This document shows, piece by piece, positions 11,546 through 23,838 of a stretch of 64,000 nucleotides of DNA. A program made the translations under genes and the position numbers. Position 1 is the first letter of the stretch; each line of letters starts with the position of its first letter. Below the pieces are notes generated by a model, which ran no database searches, was not told where the DNA came from, and worked only from the letters and a program-made list of their open reading frames with translations. The stretch is taken from contig CM060880.1 of assembly GCA_030762935.1 (NCBI GenBank), positions 12,434,501 to 12,498,500 on the forward strand, read 5' to 3'. This stretch comes from Hymenopus coronatus (Eukaryota; Arthropoda; Insecta; Mantodea; Hymenopodidae).

Positions 11546-11689
11546 TGAGTTATTATTATAATAGATTACCCTAATTCCACAGAATTCATCTGATCTTCAA
11601 AACGTTGAAATACAGGTGGATTGAGGTAAGCGCAGCTTCTTCAAGCTGAATTTCAGCACTTGGAGCATAGATGATATCGGAATTTGGAA

Positions 11690-11883
11690 TTGACGGAAAG
11701 ACAGCACATAGATTTAAGATTCCGTTCAGTGTCAGCTGCGCTTGTGGAAGGTCGACCAGATCGAGACTCGTCGACAGCAGTGCCTATTCGTTGAAACGTA
11801 TTTAACCAGTTTTGGTCCATCGTTTCTAAATTTCCGTTGAAACCTTCGTCATATCTCATCGCTCTGTAGACGCCATGTGGCAA
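11690..11883 (-). pseudogene. Mariner-like transposase, N-terminal fragment
   Basis: The minus-strand frame contains QNWLNTFQRIG...SRSGRPSTSA, which matches the helix-turn-helix/linker region of mariner transposases (the W..RF...R...DE.RSGRPS pattern). The catalytic domain is absent and no terminal repeats are visible, so this is a short relic. It differs from the three other mariners here, whose equivalent region reads PRSGRPVE. Confidence 0.5.
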
Positions 11884-12305
11884 TAGTAATACGTTCAGGA
11901 ATAGTCACACGGTGCTCAGTGATCAGCTTGTAACAAAAAGACATTCGTAAGCTATCTCAATCACGAAAAACTTAACTTATTTTGTGGACACTTGAAACGC
12001 TATGTCGCCAAGCTGAGTGAGCGCATCAGCATATGTTTTAGTTAATTAGATTATTTGAGTTAATTACTAAGTAAAATATCATGTATATTGAAAGTTCAGA
12101 GATACTGTTACTGGAAAGCATTTCTAGCTTTAAACCCAGAGTTCTCAAGTGGCTATTTCAGTGTTTACGACATTTGCTTATGTATATCACAAGAGGGCAA
12201 AGATGTTATTGTGTAGTCACGTCTCGGAAAGAGAAAGTGGATGTGACATACAAACAGGGAATCACGAGAAAATTGGGATAACGAACCACGTGAAAGACGT
12301 GTTGA

Positions 12306-12414
12306 CCAATAGCAAATAATTACGTCACGTCAGAACCGCTATTTTCGGCGCCAAAATGGGCCAATGAGATTTCAAGTTGAGAGTTTTGCGCGTGGGTAGG
12401 ATTTGGTATAAATG
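12306..12414 (+). promoter_or_regulatory. Candidate core promoter inside gene A intron
   Basis: On the plus strand there are CCAAT boxes at 12306-12310 and 12361-12365, a CRE-like TACGTCACGTCA at 12321-12332 and TATAAATG at 12407-12414. The second CCAAT-to-TATA spacing of about 45 bp is typical of an animal core promoter. The GC-richer region downstream ends in a strong donor at 12739. It could be the promoter of a non-coding RNA, or the U3 of an unrecognised LTR element. Confidence 0.4.
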
Positions 12415-12434
12415 TAGAGTATTCGCCCTAAATG

Positions 12435-12738
12435 TAATGTAATATAATGTCAGGCGAAACCTGCGACACTTGTGACAAGATATCCGCGCTAGAAAGTTAA
12501 AGTGTCTACAATAATCCTGCATGTAACCGTTGCAGTTATCGAGTTTCCTTTGTGCGCATTACGCTCTATTGTGAGAGAAATTACGCCAGGAACTGTCTCG
12601 AGAACGCTTGAGAAGGGAAATAAGCCTTTGATTAAATGAAAGTGCCGACTTTTACTTTGAGCCAAAATTCCCGTTCGCCGACTTGAGCTGCGACGCCGGA
12701 GAGCGGACCAGTCGTCGCTGCGCAGCCCAGCACCAAAG
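12435..12738 (+). other. Possible 5' non-coding exon (tentative)
   Basis: This segment follows the candidate promoter and ends CACCAAAG before a GTATGT donor at 12739. It has no long open frame. The start is set only by the usual distance from a TATA box. No downstream acceptor could be paired with confidence. Confidence 0.25.
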
Positions 12739-13003
12739 GTATGTCTCCCAGATCACCACTTCCCGCCTCACACTGTATATAACTTTGCCCCTTTATTCAG
12801 CGTGAGTTGTGCTGCGACTGTTTCTCAGAAGTATAGGCCCCTCGTGACCTATATGTCAAGAGTCTCTCTAGCTAAAACCATGCTTAATGCCAGCGTTGTG
12901 CTTATGAGGTCGCGGTATGTCATATTTACATCTTGCCATCAATACCTATCGATTACTTAAACCTGAAGCACATTACTATTACTAGATGAAATAACTAATT
13001 ACC

Positions 13004-13850
13004 AAAAATCTGATATGTTCCATTCACATGACTTTCCCTCATCTCTTTAACAAATCATTGTTAAAAAACTTAAGCTCTATCTACTTCTTTCTAATCGAGA
13101 TAAATATTAGCAGAAATATTTTCTTGTATGAAGAAAGGAAATAATTGAATACACTAGGTTAAAACGACATTAAAACCTGGTTGCCACGTGGATGAAATCC
13201 GTTTCTATACATTGCCTCGAGTTCATAAATTCCCGTATGTGAAAAGTTTCAAGTATTTTAAAACTGAAACAAATAACAAGCAATATCTCAAAACTGCTTT
13301 GCTCTACGAAACAAATGTATATGACATAAATTGTGTGTTTTAAAAAGATCTATAGTTTTTGTGCAGTAAGTTTTTGCCTATCTCTTACGGTTTGCAAAAT
13401 CCAGCAAAATATAATCCAGAATAAAGAGATTTTCAGACTGTTACCGGAAATTTCAAGATATGTGTTTTATTTGTTGTGAAATGTCTTTAATAAACGGTAA
13501 TATAATAATCGGTATTTTAGAGCCATTTTTGAGAAAATCAATATTTTCGAAAATTTTTCCATGTAAAGGGTAGTTTGGGATGGGGGGATTTTTCTCAAAA
13601 TCTTCGTGTCGCATCCCTGGAAGATACTAAACTTAAGCACAAAGTTTGGTATTTTACGGACTTTTCCTTTTTGAGTTATTGTGTTCACAGACACACGGAC
13701 ACACACGGACTTTTTTCCAAAAATGTTCTTTTTTTATTTATATACAGGTGCCCTAAAACATGTATTTCCGGCGAAATCTCAGTATCTAATTTTTGTGTGC
13801 ATTACAATACCTTCTCTATACACTATGCACATAGTACGTGTAGAGAAAAT
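13004..13850 (-). repeat. HH repeat, reverse, near-complete
   Basis: The tail hairpin (TGATATGTTCCATTCACATG) is at the left end and the head (GCACATAGTACGTGTAGAG) at the right. The microsatellite block (ACACACGGACACACACGG) is at 13690-13710. The head motif ends AAAATAAAAA instead of the usual AAAGTAAAAA. Confidence 0.87.
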
Positions 13851-14342
13851 AAAAATGAAAGAGTTTGGAAGCTGACAGCTACGACCACCACTTAATCAGT
13901 CACATTGCAGCTCCACTGGCCTCAGTGCCTCCTCTGTCCCGTTGCAAAGAAGCGAGTGTTCCGAGGCACGCAGTGGAAGAAGGAAGACTTTGTACGGAGG
14001 ATATGCTCAAACAAAAGTGAAGCTACGGTGTGTGTACACGAGTTGATGGTTCACTGGACACCCACTTGACTCGAGTATTACTTCCGGTCACTGACATCCC
14101 ACGGTTCACCACCTTGGGTCAAAACTGACATGAACGTATTGTGCAGACCATCTCATTCAATGAAAGGCTCTCAGATGATCACAAGAATCCGGATTTTTAT
14201 ATCAATTTGAGAAATATGTACACACATATATGTATTAAAATATATTAAAATATGTTACTATGAAATAAATATGTAATTATGAATATATAACAAATAATTT
14301 AAAATTATATTAAGAGGTCCGGACTTTAAAAGGAAATTAATA
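13851..14342. other. Unassigned stretch
   Basis: No gene is supported. The second half is an AT-rich run of TATATTAAAATATG-type sequence ending at the TA target of the mariner. Confidence 0.35.
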
Positions 14343-15619
14343 CGTGGGTCGGCTGATAAGTCCCGGGCCTCACACAGATATGGTGCCACTAGGCCAGTTA
14401 GACGGTAGCATCATATAGTTTAACTCTAGTGTAGCTTGTATCCATAGTTACAGATCAATAGCTTGTTTAGTTTTCGAATAACATCATTTTAAACAAGACA
14501 ACTTTTAGAGTTATCACGAAAATGGAGGATTTGGAATAACGAGCAGTGATTAAATACTTCCATTTGAAAGGCTTAAGCCTTAAACAAATCAAGGAGGAGA
14601 TAGACAATACATTGAAAGACTCTGCCACTTCATATTCAATGATTAAAAGGTGGATTGCACAGTTTAAAATGGGACGTACGAGCACTAGTGATGAGCCTCG
14701 CTCTGGACGCCCTGTAGAGTGACAACTCCAGAGATCATTGAACAAATGCATCGTTTGGAAGACCGCAGATTAAAGTTGCTTGAAATTCCAGAGGCTGTAA
14801 ACATATCAAAAGAACGTGCAGGTAATATATTAAGTAATGTTTTGGGCTTTCACAAGATCTGTGCAAGATGGGTGCCGCGTTTGACACCTGCTCAAAAGTT
14901 GCAAAGAAAAACTGTTTCTGTTAAGAATGTGGAGCTCTACCGTAAAAATCCCAGTGCATTTTTGAGACGGCTTATTACCATGGATGAAACTTGGATACAT
15001 AACTATACTCCAGAAAGCAAATCACAGTGAAAACAGTGGATTAAGCCAGGTGAACCAACTCCAAGAAAGGCAAAGTCAGTTTTGTCAGCTAACAAGGTTA
15101 TGGCGAGTGTTTTCTGGGATGCACAGGGAATTATTCTTTTTGATTACTTGGATAAGGGTAAAAGTATCACTGGTGACTACTTCGCAAGGATACTGCAACG
15201 TTTGAGTGATGAGGTGAAAAGAAAAATACCTCATTTGACAAAAAAAAATATTGTTTCATCACGACAGTGCCCCGGCCCATCACTCAGTAATTACAATGGA
15301 AAAAATGTGCGAGTTAAAGTTCGAATTGCTTGAACAGCCGCCCTATTCGCCAGATCTAGCACCCAGAGACTACAACCTGTCAAACCTCAAAAAGTTTCTT
15401 GGAGGACGAAGATTTCACAGCAACGAGGAGGTCATTGATGCGGTAAACAGCTATTTTGAGGATCTGGATAAATCACACTACAAAGATGGTTTAATTAAAT
15501 TAGTACACCGATATGACAAATGTATTAGCCTTTCTGAAGATTGTGTTGAGAAATAAAGCAAAAAAAAAAAAAAAAATTAAGTGCTGTTTTCATTGAGAGG
15601 GGCGGGAATTATTCAAACC
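14343..15619 (+). mobile_element. Mariner element 1, degenerate
   Basis: The 5' inverted repeat contains GTCGGCTGATAAGTCCCGGG, and the element is flanked by TA at 14341-14342 and 15620-15621. The 3' end should read GGCCCGGGACTTATCAGCC but is heavily mutated (GGGGCGGGAATTATTC). It carries a broken D,D34D transposase. Its right side continues directly into the head half of an HH repeat (AAATACCATGTTTGG), so it lies next to or within one. Confidence 0.85.
14522..15556 (+). pseudogene. Mariner transposase pseudogene 1
   Basis: The translation follows a complete mariner transposase: N-terminal helix-turn-helix ([16 protein letters not shown]), linker (SGRPVE), a WVP motif (RWVPR), then the catalytic residues in MDETWIH, FHHDSAPAH and YSPDLAPRDY, matching a D,D34D triad. 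It is dead in several places. TAA replaces a lysine codon at 14537-14539, a one-base loss creates TGA at 14720-14722, TGA replaces a serine codon at 15028-15030, and a frameshift lies in the A-run near 15241-15250. Confidence 0.9.
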
Positions 15620-15818
15620 TAAATACCATGTTTGGTGTTTAACGAACTTTTCGTTTTTGAGCTATGCTGCCCACAGACACACACACACACACACACACGG
15701 ACATTTTTCTAAAAATACTTTTTTGTGGATTCAGGGGGCCTCAAAGCATATATTTCCGTCGAAATCTCGGTATGGAATACCTCTATACAGTATGTACATA
15801 GTACGCATAGAGAAAGTA
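15620..15818 (-). repeat. HH repeat head half, reverse
   Basis: It runs from the AATACCATGTTTGGTGTTTA palindrome block through an (AC)n run at 15676-15698 to the head hairpin. The tail half is absent on the far side of mariner 1. Confidence 0.82.
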
Positions 15819-16360
15819 ATTGTTTTAAGGAAAGGCTGAGCAAAGAAATACATGTGCGATTATGGAAAACAAACTGACGGTTGCATAGCAACAGCAGAAG
15901 ATCGATACTCGGAGTTGCGAAAGCGTGCAGCGGAACTGGAGAATATATCAGTGTCAACTGTGGAAGGAAATATCACATTGATACCGATCACTAACTTAAG
16001 ACCACGTTACAAAAACTCTCAATGTGTCACATCCATATTACTGTCTCGAGCTCGTATCGCTTATAGTGTGCGTACAAACTAATGTTCTGTAAGTTAATAT
16101 TTCCAGCATTTCACTTCCATTGAAATAAAACTTTTGCAAAATAGTTTCGTTTCGTTATCGGCTTACCCTCCCCATGTATTTGTAGGACTTGCAAGCCAAT
16201 GCCTAGGGGTCAGAAGCCTGTTGGGGAGCCGACGGCACGAAACCACAGAATGGAGGACCTGTTACGGGGGGTCGGCCAGGCATGAGCATGAGGAAGTGGA
16301 TATGAAATGTAAGCGAAATTGGTGATAGGAAAGGTGTTTTTTGTAGTTTAACATCCTTTT
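15819..16360. other. Unassigned stretch
   Basis: No gene is supported; the short frames at 15852-16082 and 16134-16325 resemble no family. Composition is less AT-rich than the HH copies on both sides. Confidence 0.35.
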
Positions 16361-17166
16361 TACTTTCTCTACACGTACTGTGTACATAGTGTATAAAGAA
16401 GGTGTTGCACTCTACCCAAAAATTCGATACCCAGATTACACCAGAAATATATGTTTTAGGGTCCCCTGTATCCAAAAAAAAGCTTTTCAGGAAAAGGCCC
16501 GTGTGTCTGTGACCACGATAACTCAAAAACGTAAAGTGGGTAAAATACCAAACTTGGTATTTAAGTTTAGTATCTTCCAGGGATGCGACACGAAGATTTT
16601 AAGAAATCCCCCTACCCCAAACTAACATTTACATGTAAATTTGTTTTCGCAAATTTTGATTTTTTCAAAAATTGTTCTACCTATTTTGATTAAAATAGCA
16701 TATATTAAAGATATTTACTTGACAAAGAAAATATATATCTTGAATTTTACGGAATTTTATATAACTGCTAAACCGTAAGAGATGGAGAAATACTTACCTC
16801 ACACAATATGTAGAGCACTTTAAAACACACAATTTAGGTTATATGCATTTTTTTTTTTTTTTTTTAGTTGATCGTTTTTGAGATATTCCTTGTTTAGGGT
16901 TTCAGCTTTAAAAAAAACTTATACTTTTCTCATCCAGGAATTTGTCAACTCCTGTCCATACAAACAAAGGAACTTCAGTCACATAGCGACCAGCTTTTGA
17001 CTATCACTTTAACCTATGGTACTCCTTTATTTCGCTTCTACTTACAAGGAAGCAAGTAATAAGACTATTTCTGCTAATTTTTCTCGATTAGCAGAAGCAT
17101 AAGCTTCTTAACAATAATTTGTTGCAGAGATGTAAGGTAAGCCATGTGAATGGAACGCATATTTTT
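16361..17166 (+). repeat. HH repeat, forward, near-complete
   Basis: The head hairpin (TACTTTCTCTACACGTACTG) and tail (GTAAGGTAAGCCATGTGAAT) are both present. The tail motif is mutated. A long T-run (about 20) lies at 16845-16865 where other copies have 6 to 8 T. Confidence 0.87.
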
Positions 17167-17667
17167 ACTTTAAAGCAACCCTTTACGGATAAAAAAAAGA
17201 AAGAAAGCATATTTAATGTCTTTGGAAGAGGTTGTACGTGTAGCTACCACACTCAAAGGGAATTCTTTATTAAGAACATAAATATTACATTATGGGCGTG
17301 AGAACTCGCGCCATGAGCCTTAAAACACCAGAACAAGGGGTCAGTGTTCTATTGTATTTCATCCAAGCAATAGAACATCCAGATTTCATCGGTAATACGT
17401 ATTTTGAGTTCCTGAATATAAAGTCTAATTTGTTACATTCACATAATTGTTTCTACTCTCTAACGTTTAACACTAAGTATAGAATAGAGTACGGACGAAC
17501 TCGACGCGGAACCTAGGAGGTTATTTTACCTACTCTCCAACAGGGGAGGGAGGGATGAGATGAGAGGATGCGTAGGGCGGCCGGAACCAGGTGCACTGGC
17601 TTAGCAAGGAGAACGTTCCTACAATTTCCAGATTGAAGCAACCCGACATGAAATGAAAAAGTGAAAA
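17167..17667. other. Unassigned stretch
   Basis: No gene is supported. Plain intronic-type sequence with a purine-rich GGGGAGGGAGGGATGAGATG segment near 17545. Confidence 0.35.
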
Positions 17668-17855
17668 TGAAATTGAGTTTTTTGCCGTAAGTCTACGACA
17701 CGGGACCAACGGCTTTACTTTCCTTCAGAAGGAAGCCATGCTAAGGATGTTTACGCTCGAAAAAACCATCGTACTCCGCTTGGTTTGAACCCGCGACCTC
17801 GGGTATATGAAGTAAGCACGGAGGGCGACCCCGACAGACTGACTTGGTTCAACGC
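17668..17855 (-). repeat. tRNA-derived SINE family S2, head half
   Basis: The minus strand holds the tRNA-like head (box B as GGGTTTGAACCCGCGACC on plus) and the proximal body (CTACGACACGGGACCAACGG at 17692-17711). About 15 bp of the box A region are deleted compared with 31183-31541. Confidence 0.72.
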
Positions 17856-18037
17856 CCCTACAAGTGGCGGTCCTTATCCACTTCCAAATGTGACAGAAAT
17901 CGATGAATGGAGGTTGAATTAAATGACAATAGAAACGACATGGCAGGACAGGAAATTCCGGGGATGAAAGAAACCTACCCAGCATTCGCTTGACGACTTG
18001 GGGAAACCCATGTAAAAACTCATGGATATACATTTTG
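17856..18037. other. Unassigned stretch between S2 and an HH copy
   Basis: Nothing recognised. Part of a minus-strand frame at 17725-18033 lies here, but it starts in the SINE. Confidence 0.3.
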
Positions 18038-18340
18038 TGATAAATATTTTTTTAATATGTGGTATTTTATCAAAATGGGTAGAGCCATTTTTAAGAAAAA
18101 CAAAATGTTCGAAAGTTTTTCCATGTAAAGGGTATTTAACCGTCTTTTCGTATTCGAACTAAACTCTCCACAGACACAGATACACACACATACACGGATC
18201 TGTTTCTGAAAATGCTTTTTTTGGACTCAGGAGGTCCTAAAACATGTATTTACAGTGAAATATCGACATCGAATTTTTGGGTGGAATACAATATTTCTCT
18301 ATCCCTATGTACATTGTATATACGGGGCTAGAGAAAGTAA
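18038..18340 (-). repeat. HH repeat head half, reverse
   Basis: It starts inside the repeat (TATTTTATCAAAATGGGTAG) and ends in a head variant, ATACGGGGCTAGAGAAAG. The GGGCTAGAGAAAG head is shared with the copies ending at 19411, 45667 and 46756 (TGCTAGAGAAAG), so it defines a sub-family. Confidence 0.8.
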
Positions 18341-18629
18341 TAATGAGTCATATCTGGAATGCCAAATTCGTTTAAGTTCTACACCATTCGCGATGCAGTT
18401 GTGTAGCGACAGCAACAAGTTGTCACAACTTCCAAATCTTAATATTTCCAAACCGTATGATCAATAATCATAATCAGATATGATTATGCTGCAAACTAAA
18501 CTATTGACGACACAGAATATGATACAGTGTATGGCATTACTGAACCTGTGCGTAACGCTGCGACAACTTGTAGAGTAATTCAAGAAGCAACACTAGTGAA
18601 CCAGTTGTCCAGCTTTGCATTCAAGTCAT

Positions 18630-19411
18630 AAAAATCTGATGTGTTCCATTCACATGACTTTCTCTACATCTCTGCCACAAATTATTGTTAAAAAGCTTCA
18701 TGCTAATCGAGAAAAAATAGTAAGTAGCCTAATTACTTGCTTCCTTTAAGTAGAAGCGAAATAAGGGAGTAGCATAGGTTAAAGTGAAAGCCAAAAGCTG
18801 GTTGCTATGTGACTGATGTTCCTTTGTTTGTATGGACAGGTGTTGACAAATTCCTGTATGAGAAAATTTAAGTTTTTCAAAGCTAAGGAAAGCCTCAAAA
18901 ACGATCATATCCACGAAAAAAAATGTGCATAACATAAATTGTGTGTTTTAACGTGCTCAACATTTTCTGTGAGGTAAGTTTTGTCCATCTCTTACGGTTT
19001 AGCAGTTATGCAAAATTCCGTAATAAAGTAATCTTCAGAAAATTAAAAATATACATTTTATTTGCCAGGTAAATATCTTTTATATACGATATTTTAATCA
19101 AATTCGTTAACGCCATTTTTGAGAAAATCAGAATTTTCGATTTCTTTTTCCACGTACAGGGTAGTTTGGGATGGGGGGATTTTTCTCAAAATCTTCGTGT
19201 CGCATCCCATACTAAACTTTTGATCCCAAGACTTTTTGTTTTTTAATTATAGTGTTCACACACACACAGACGGAACTTTTTTCTAAAAATGCTTTTTTCG
19301 GACTCAGGAGTCCAGAAAACATATATTTCCGGTGAAATCTTGACATCGAATTTTTGGGTGGAATAACCTTCTCTATCCACTATGTACATTGTACATGCGG
19401 GCTAGAGAAAT
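18630..19411 (-). repeat. HH repeat, reverse, near-complete
   Basis: Complete tail hairpin at left; head of the GGGCTAGAGAAA sub-family at right. Several small internal deletions are visible, for example at the GATACTAAACTT palindrome region. Confidence 0.87.
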
Positions 19412-19746
19412 GCCGTTGTAACAACAGATTGGGGAAAGGAAAGAAATAAATCAGCGACGAAGAAGAAAATAAAACGTTCAATCCATTCAAGGATAATTTC
19501 ATCTTTGCCCACATCAACTCCACATTGGATGGGAAGTCCATTGAATCACACACATACAGAGTTGCTAGGCAACCAGGCTTGCATGTCTCGGTTATTGACC
19601 AGGTGAGAACAACTTCTCAGCGAAACAAAAGTGGTCTCTATTAACATTGTTGATTGATGTACACTAATATTGCTTCAACTATTAACATATGAACACTATT
19701 TTTCTCGTCATGATCGAAACATACAGAAATGTTACACTTGAACACT
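19412..19746. other. Unassigned stretch
   Basis: No gene or repeat recognised. Confidence 0.3.
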
Positions 19747-20613
19747 AAAAAATGTGATGTGTACCATTCACATGAGTTTTCACATGAGTTTCTCTACATC
19801 TCAACAACAATTTATTGTTAAGCTTATGCTTCTATTTACTTCGTGCTAATCGAGAAAAAATTAGCAGAAATAATCCTATTCCTTGCTTCCTTGTAAGTAG
19901 AAGCGAAATAAGGGACTACCATAGGTTAAAGTGTTAGTCAAAAGCTGGTTGCTATGTGATTGAATTTCCTTTGAATGGACACGAGTTGACAGTTTTTGAT
20001 GCTGAAACCACTAACACGGAATATCTCAAAAACGGCAAACTTCACGAAAAAATGTACATGGCATAAATTGTGTGTTTTAATGGGCTCTACACTTTTTGTG
20101 TGGTAAGTTTTTGTCCATCTCTTACAGTTTAGCAGTTATGCAAAAATCCGTAAAATTCATCCAGAATAAGGTAGTCTTCAGAGGCTATTCCCAGAAAATT
20201 CAAGATGTATATTTTATTTGTCAAGTAAATATACGATATTTTAATCAAAATCATTTGAGCCATTTTTAAGAAAATCAAAATTTTCGAAATGTTTTTCATG
20301 TAAAGGGCAGTTTCTTATGCGGGAATTTTCTTGAAAATCTTCGTGTCGCATCCTTGGAAGAAACCAACCTTAAATACCAAGTTTGGTATTTAACGGCCTT
20401 TTCGTTTTTGAACTATGCTGCCCACAGACACACACATAGAGACACAGAAAAACAGACACACACACACACGGACATTTTTCTAGAAATGCTTTTTTTTTAT
20501 TCAGAGGGGTTTCAAAACATATATTTCCGGTGGAATCTCATTATCGAATTGTGGGTGCAATACAATACCTTCTCGATACACCGTGTACATAGTACGTGTA
20601 GAGAAAGTAAAAA
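19747..20613 (-). repeat. HH repeat, reverse, near-complete
   Basis: The tail end contains a short local duplication (CACATGAGTTTTCACATGAG). The microsatellite is expanded and mixed (ACACACATAGAGACACAG...ACACACACACACGG) at 20428-20470. The head hairpin is intact at 20570-20608. Confidence 0.88.
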
Positions 20614-21105
20614 AGAAAACTGAATATGTGAATTAATCGCCCCAAGTAATAACTAAGTTGGTAAACATGTTGAAAATGGAATGGATCACGTGATATGAGG
20701 GAATGTGGAATGCCAGAGTATAGGAGATCGATTAGAGTTAACCTTGTAATAGCACTGGAGCGACTACACCAGTAGACAATCTAATTTGCTGTGGTTGGGG
20801 GGGGGGGACTACCAAGTGGATGAGATTACCAGCTACTTCCGGTGTTTGCCACACAATAGCTCCCTGCTTGCTTTCTTTCAGTCGGTAAAACCTGATATTT
20901 AGGCCACCAGTTCCTCACAGGCTCACACAGTTTCAAATAAAACAAAAGCTTAGGAGGGAAACTTACTTGTCCGGTTATAGGGGACACTATAGCTTTATTA
21001 AAAAAGTTCATTTTTGGTGTAATAAATGCACCACACTTTAAAGTGCATATTTGCGATGCTTGAATCTCCTAGGGCTGATGTAACACAGGTTTTGGACGCC
21101 AATTT
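20614..21105. other. Unassigned stretch
   Basis: No gene is supported. A G-run of about ten lies near 20797-20807. Confidence 0.35.
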
Positions 21106-21952
21106 TACTTTCTCTACACGTACTATGTACATAGTGTATAGAGAAGGTATTGTAATGCACCAGAAAATTCGGTACCAAGGTTTCACCGGAAATACATGTT
21201 TTGAGTCCCCCGGAATCCAAAAAGAACGTTTTAGAAAAAAGGTCTGTGCGTGTGTGTGTCTGTGTGTGAAAAGACCGCTAAATACCAAACCTGGTATTTA
21301 AGTTTGGTATCTTCCAAGGATGCGACATGAAGATTTTCAAGAAACTCACCCCCCCCCCACCTCAAACTACCCTTTACATGGAACTTTTTCCGAAAATTTG
21401 ATTTTTTCAAAAATGTTTCTAACGATTTTGATTAAAATATCGTATATTAAAGATATTTACCGGAAAAATAAAATGTATATCTTGAACTTTCTGGGAATAG
21501 CCTCTGAGGACTACTTTATTCCGGATGGATTTTACGGAATATTGCATAACTGCTAAACCGTAAGAGACGGACAAAAACTTACCACACAAAAAATGTAGAG
21601 CACGTTAAAACACAACTTATGTCATACATTTTTTTCCTGGAGTTGATCGTTTTTGAGGTGTTCCTTATTTTTGGTTTCAGATTTGAAAAACCTTTTTTCT
21701 TATGCGGAAATTTGTCAATTCCTGTTCAAACAAACAAAGGAAGTTCAGTCACATAGTAACCAGCTTTTGACTATCACTTTAACCTATGGTACTCCCTTAT
21801 TTCGCTTCTACTTACAAGGAAGCAAATAATAAGAGTATTTCTGCTAATGTTTTCTCGATTAGCATGAAGTAAATAGAAGCATAAGCTTTTTAACAATAAT
21901 TTGTTGTAGAGATGTAGAGAAATTCATATGAATGGAACACATCAGATTCTTT
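21106..21952 (+). repeat. HH repeat, forward, near-complete
   Basis: Best example of the head hairpin: arms CTTTCTCTACACGTACTATG and CATAGTGTATAGAGAAGG around a TA centre, with two mismatches and a 2-base bulge. The tail (GATGTAGAGAAATTCATATG) is slightly mutated and is followed at once by an inverted head fragment. Confidence 0.9.
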
Positions 21953-22072
21953 TGGATACATGGGACCCTAAAACGTGTATTTCTGGTGAAATCTCTGTAT
22001 CGAATTTTTGGGTGGAATACAATACCTACTCTATACACTATGTGCGTAGTAGTGTAGAGAAAGTAAAAATAT
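21953..22072 (-). repeat. HH head fragment, reverse, joined to a forward tail
   Basis: About 120 bp of head-proximal sequence (GGACCCTAAAACGTG to GTGTAGAGAAAGT) directly follow the tail of the previous forward copy. The pair therefore has HH heads at both outer ends, a fold-back arrangement. Confidence 0.78.
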
Positions 22073-22320
22073 ATCAAAGCCTAGGACAACGGGATTTATG
22101 CGAAGCTGTGGATTGTCTGACAGGAAACTGCAGAACGTCATTACTTCTCTGAAAAAACCTGCAGTTATAACTCATCTTTATATCAAAGAGAAACTTCCTT
22201 TGAGGAAGTGGAAACAGAGAATTCCTTTCACAACTGCAGAGCGCTAGTTAGAACCACAGACATTAGATAACTATTTTACTTGAGCAAAACCAAAGAGTAT
22301 TCACGGTACGATACCCATCC

Positions 22321-23142
22321 AAAAAATCTGATGTGTTCCATTCTCTACAGTTCTACAGCAAATTATTGTTAAAAAGCTTATTCTTCTGTTTACTTCATTG
22401 CTAATCGAGATAAAAATTAGCAGAAATAGTCTTATTACTTGCTTCCTTGTAAGTAGAAGCGAAATAAGGGAATACCATAGGTTAAAGTGATAGTCAAAAG
22501 CTGGTTGCTATGTGACTAAAGTTCCTTTGTTCGTATGGATAGGTGTTGACAAACTCCTTTATGAGAAAAATACAATAGTTTTAAAGGTGAAACCTAAAAC
22601 AAGGAATATCTCAAAAACGACCACCTCCACGAAAAAAATGCATTTAAAATAAAGTGTGTCTTTTAAAGTGCTCTACATTTTTTGTGTGGTAAGTTTTTTT
22701 CCATCTCTTACGGTTTAGCAGTTTTGCAAAACTTCGTAAAATACATTCGGAATTAAGTAGTCTTCAGAAGCTGTTCCCAGAAACTTGAAGATATACATTT
22801 TTTGTCAGGTAAATATTTTTAAAATATGATATTTTAATCAAAATCGTTAAGAGCCATTTTTGAGAAAATAAACATTTTCGAAAGAAGTTCCATGTAAAGC
22901 GTAGTTTGGGGTGGGGGGAGTTTTTTTGAAAATCTTCGTGTCGCATCCTTGGAAGATACGGTTTTTTCGTTTTAGAGCTATGCTACCCACATACACACAA
23001 AGACATTTTTCTAAAAAAAAATGTTTGGATTCAGGGGTCTCAAAACATGTATTTCCGGTGAAATCTCGGTATCGAATTTATGGGTGCATTACAATACCTT
23101 TTCTATTAACTATATACATAGTACGTGTAGAGAAAGTAAAAA
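22321..23142 (-). repeat. HH repeat, reverse, near-complete
   Basis: The tail hairpin is disturbed by a deletion (TTCCATTCTCTACAG), losing CACATGACTT. The rest is collinear to the head at 23090-23140. Confidence 0.87.
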
Positions 23143-23315
23143 ATTAAATGTACGCTTTTGAGAAATGTGAGAAATTATCGCAAAGAGCAAACAAACATTT
23201 TTCCGGGATGAAAGGTTGGTTCAAAATGTAGCAGGGGAAGTGTAAAAATGCCGCTCAGATACGAAAGTAAACACATAGGGCGAGATTTGCTACTGCCACA
23301 TAAATACTGTATTTT

Positions 23316-23838
23316 TACTTTCTCTACACGTACTATGTGTATAGTGTATAGAGAAGTTATTGTATTGCATCAAAAAATACTAAACCGAAGTTTCATTGGA
23401 AATATATCTTTTGGCTCTTAACGATTTTGATGAAAATACCGCATGTTAAAACAATTTACATCGCAAATAAAATGCATATCTTGAGTTTTCTGGAAATATC
23501 CTCTTCAGACCTCTTTATTCTGGAAGAATTTTGCCGAATTTTGCTTAACTGGCAAACCATAAGAGATAGACAAAAACTTACTCCACAAAAAATGAGGATC
23601 TCATCAGAAACACACAATCTATGTCCTTTATGTTAGTGTTGGAGAGGTAATCATTTCCAAGATATCCTTTGTTATTGGGTTCTATTGTACTTACACTTTT
23701 CTCAGGCAGGAAGTGTCCGTTATTCCATTGCTCTACTCCAAGCCAAGCAAAGACAATCGCAAAACGATATCATTTAAAACATTTGACTATCACTTTAGCC
23801 TAGTGCATTCCTTTAGTTCCCTTCTATTTATAAGGACC
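23316..23838 (+). repeat. HH repeat, forward, internally deleted
   Basis: The head hairpin and first block are present, then about 200 bp including the microsatellite are missing: TATATCTTTTGG jumps to CTCTTAACGATTTTG. The copy stops at TATTTATAAGGACC, where mariner 3 begins at a TA. Confidence 0.8.
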
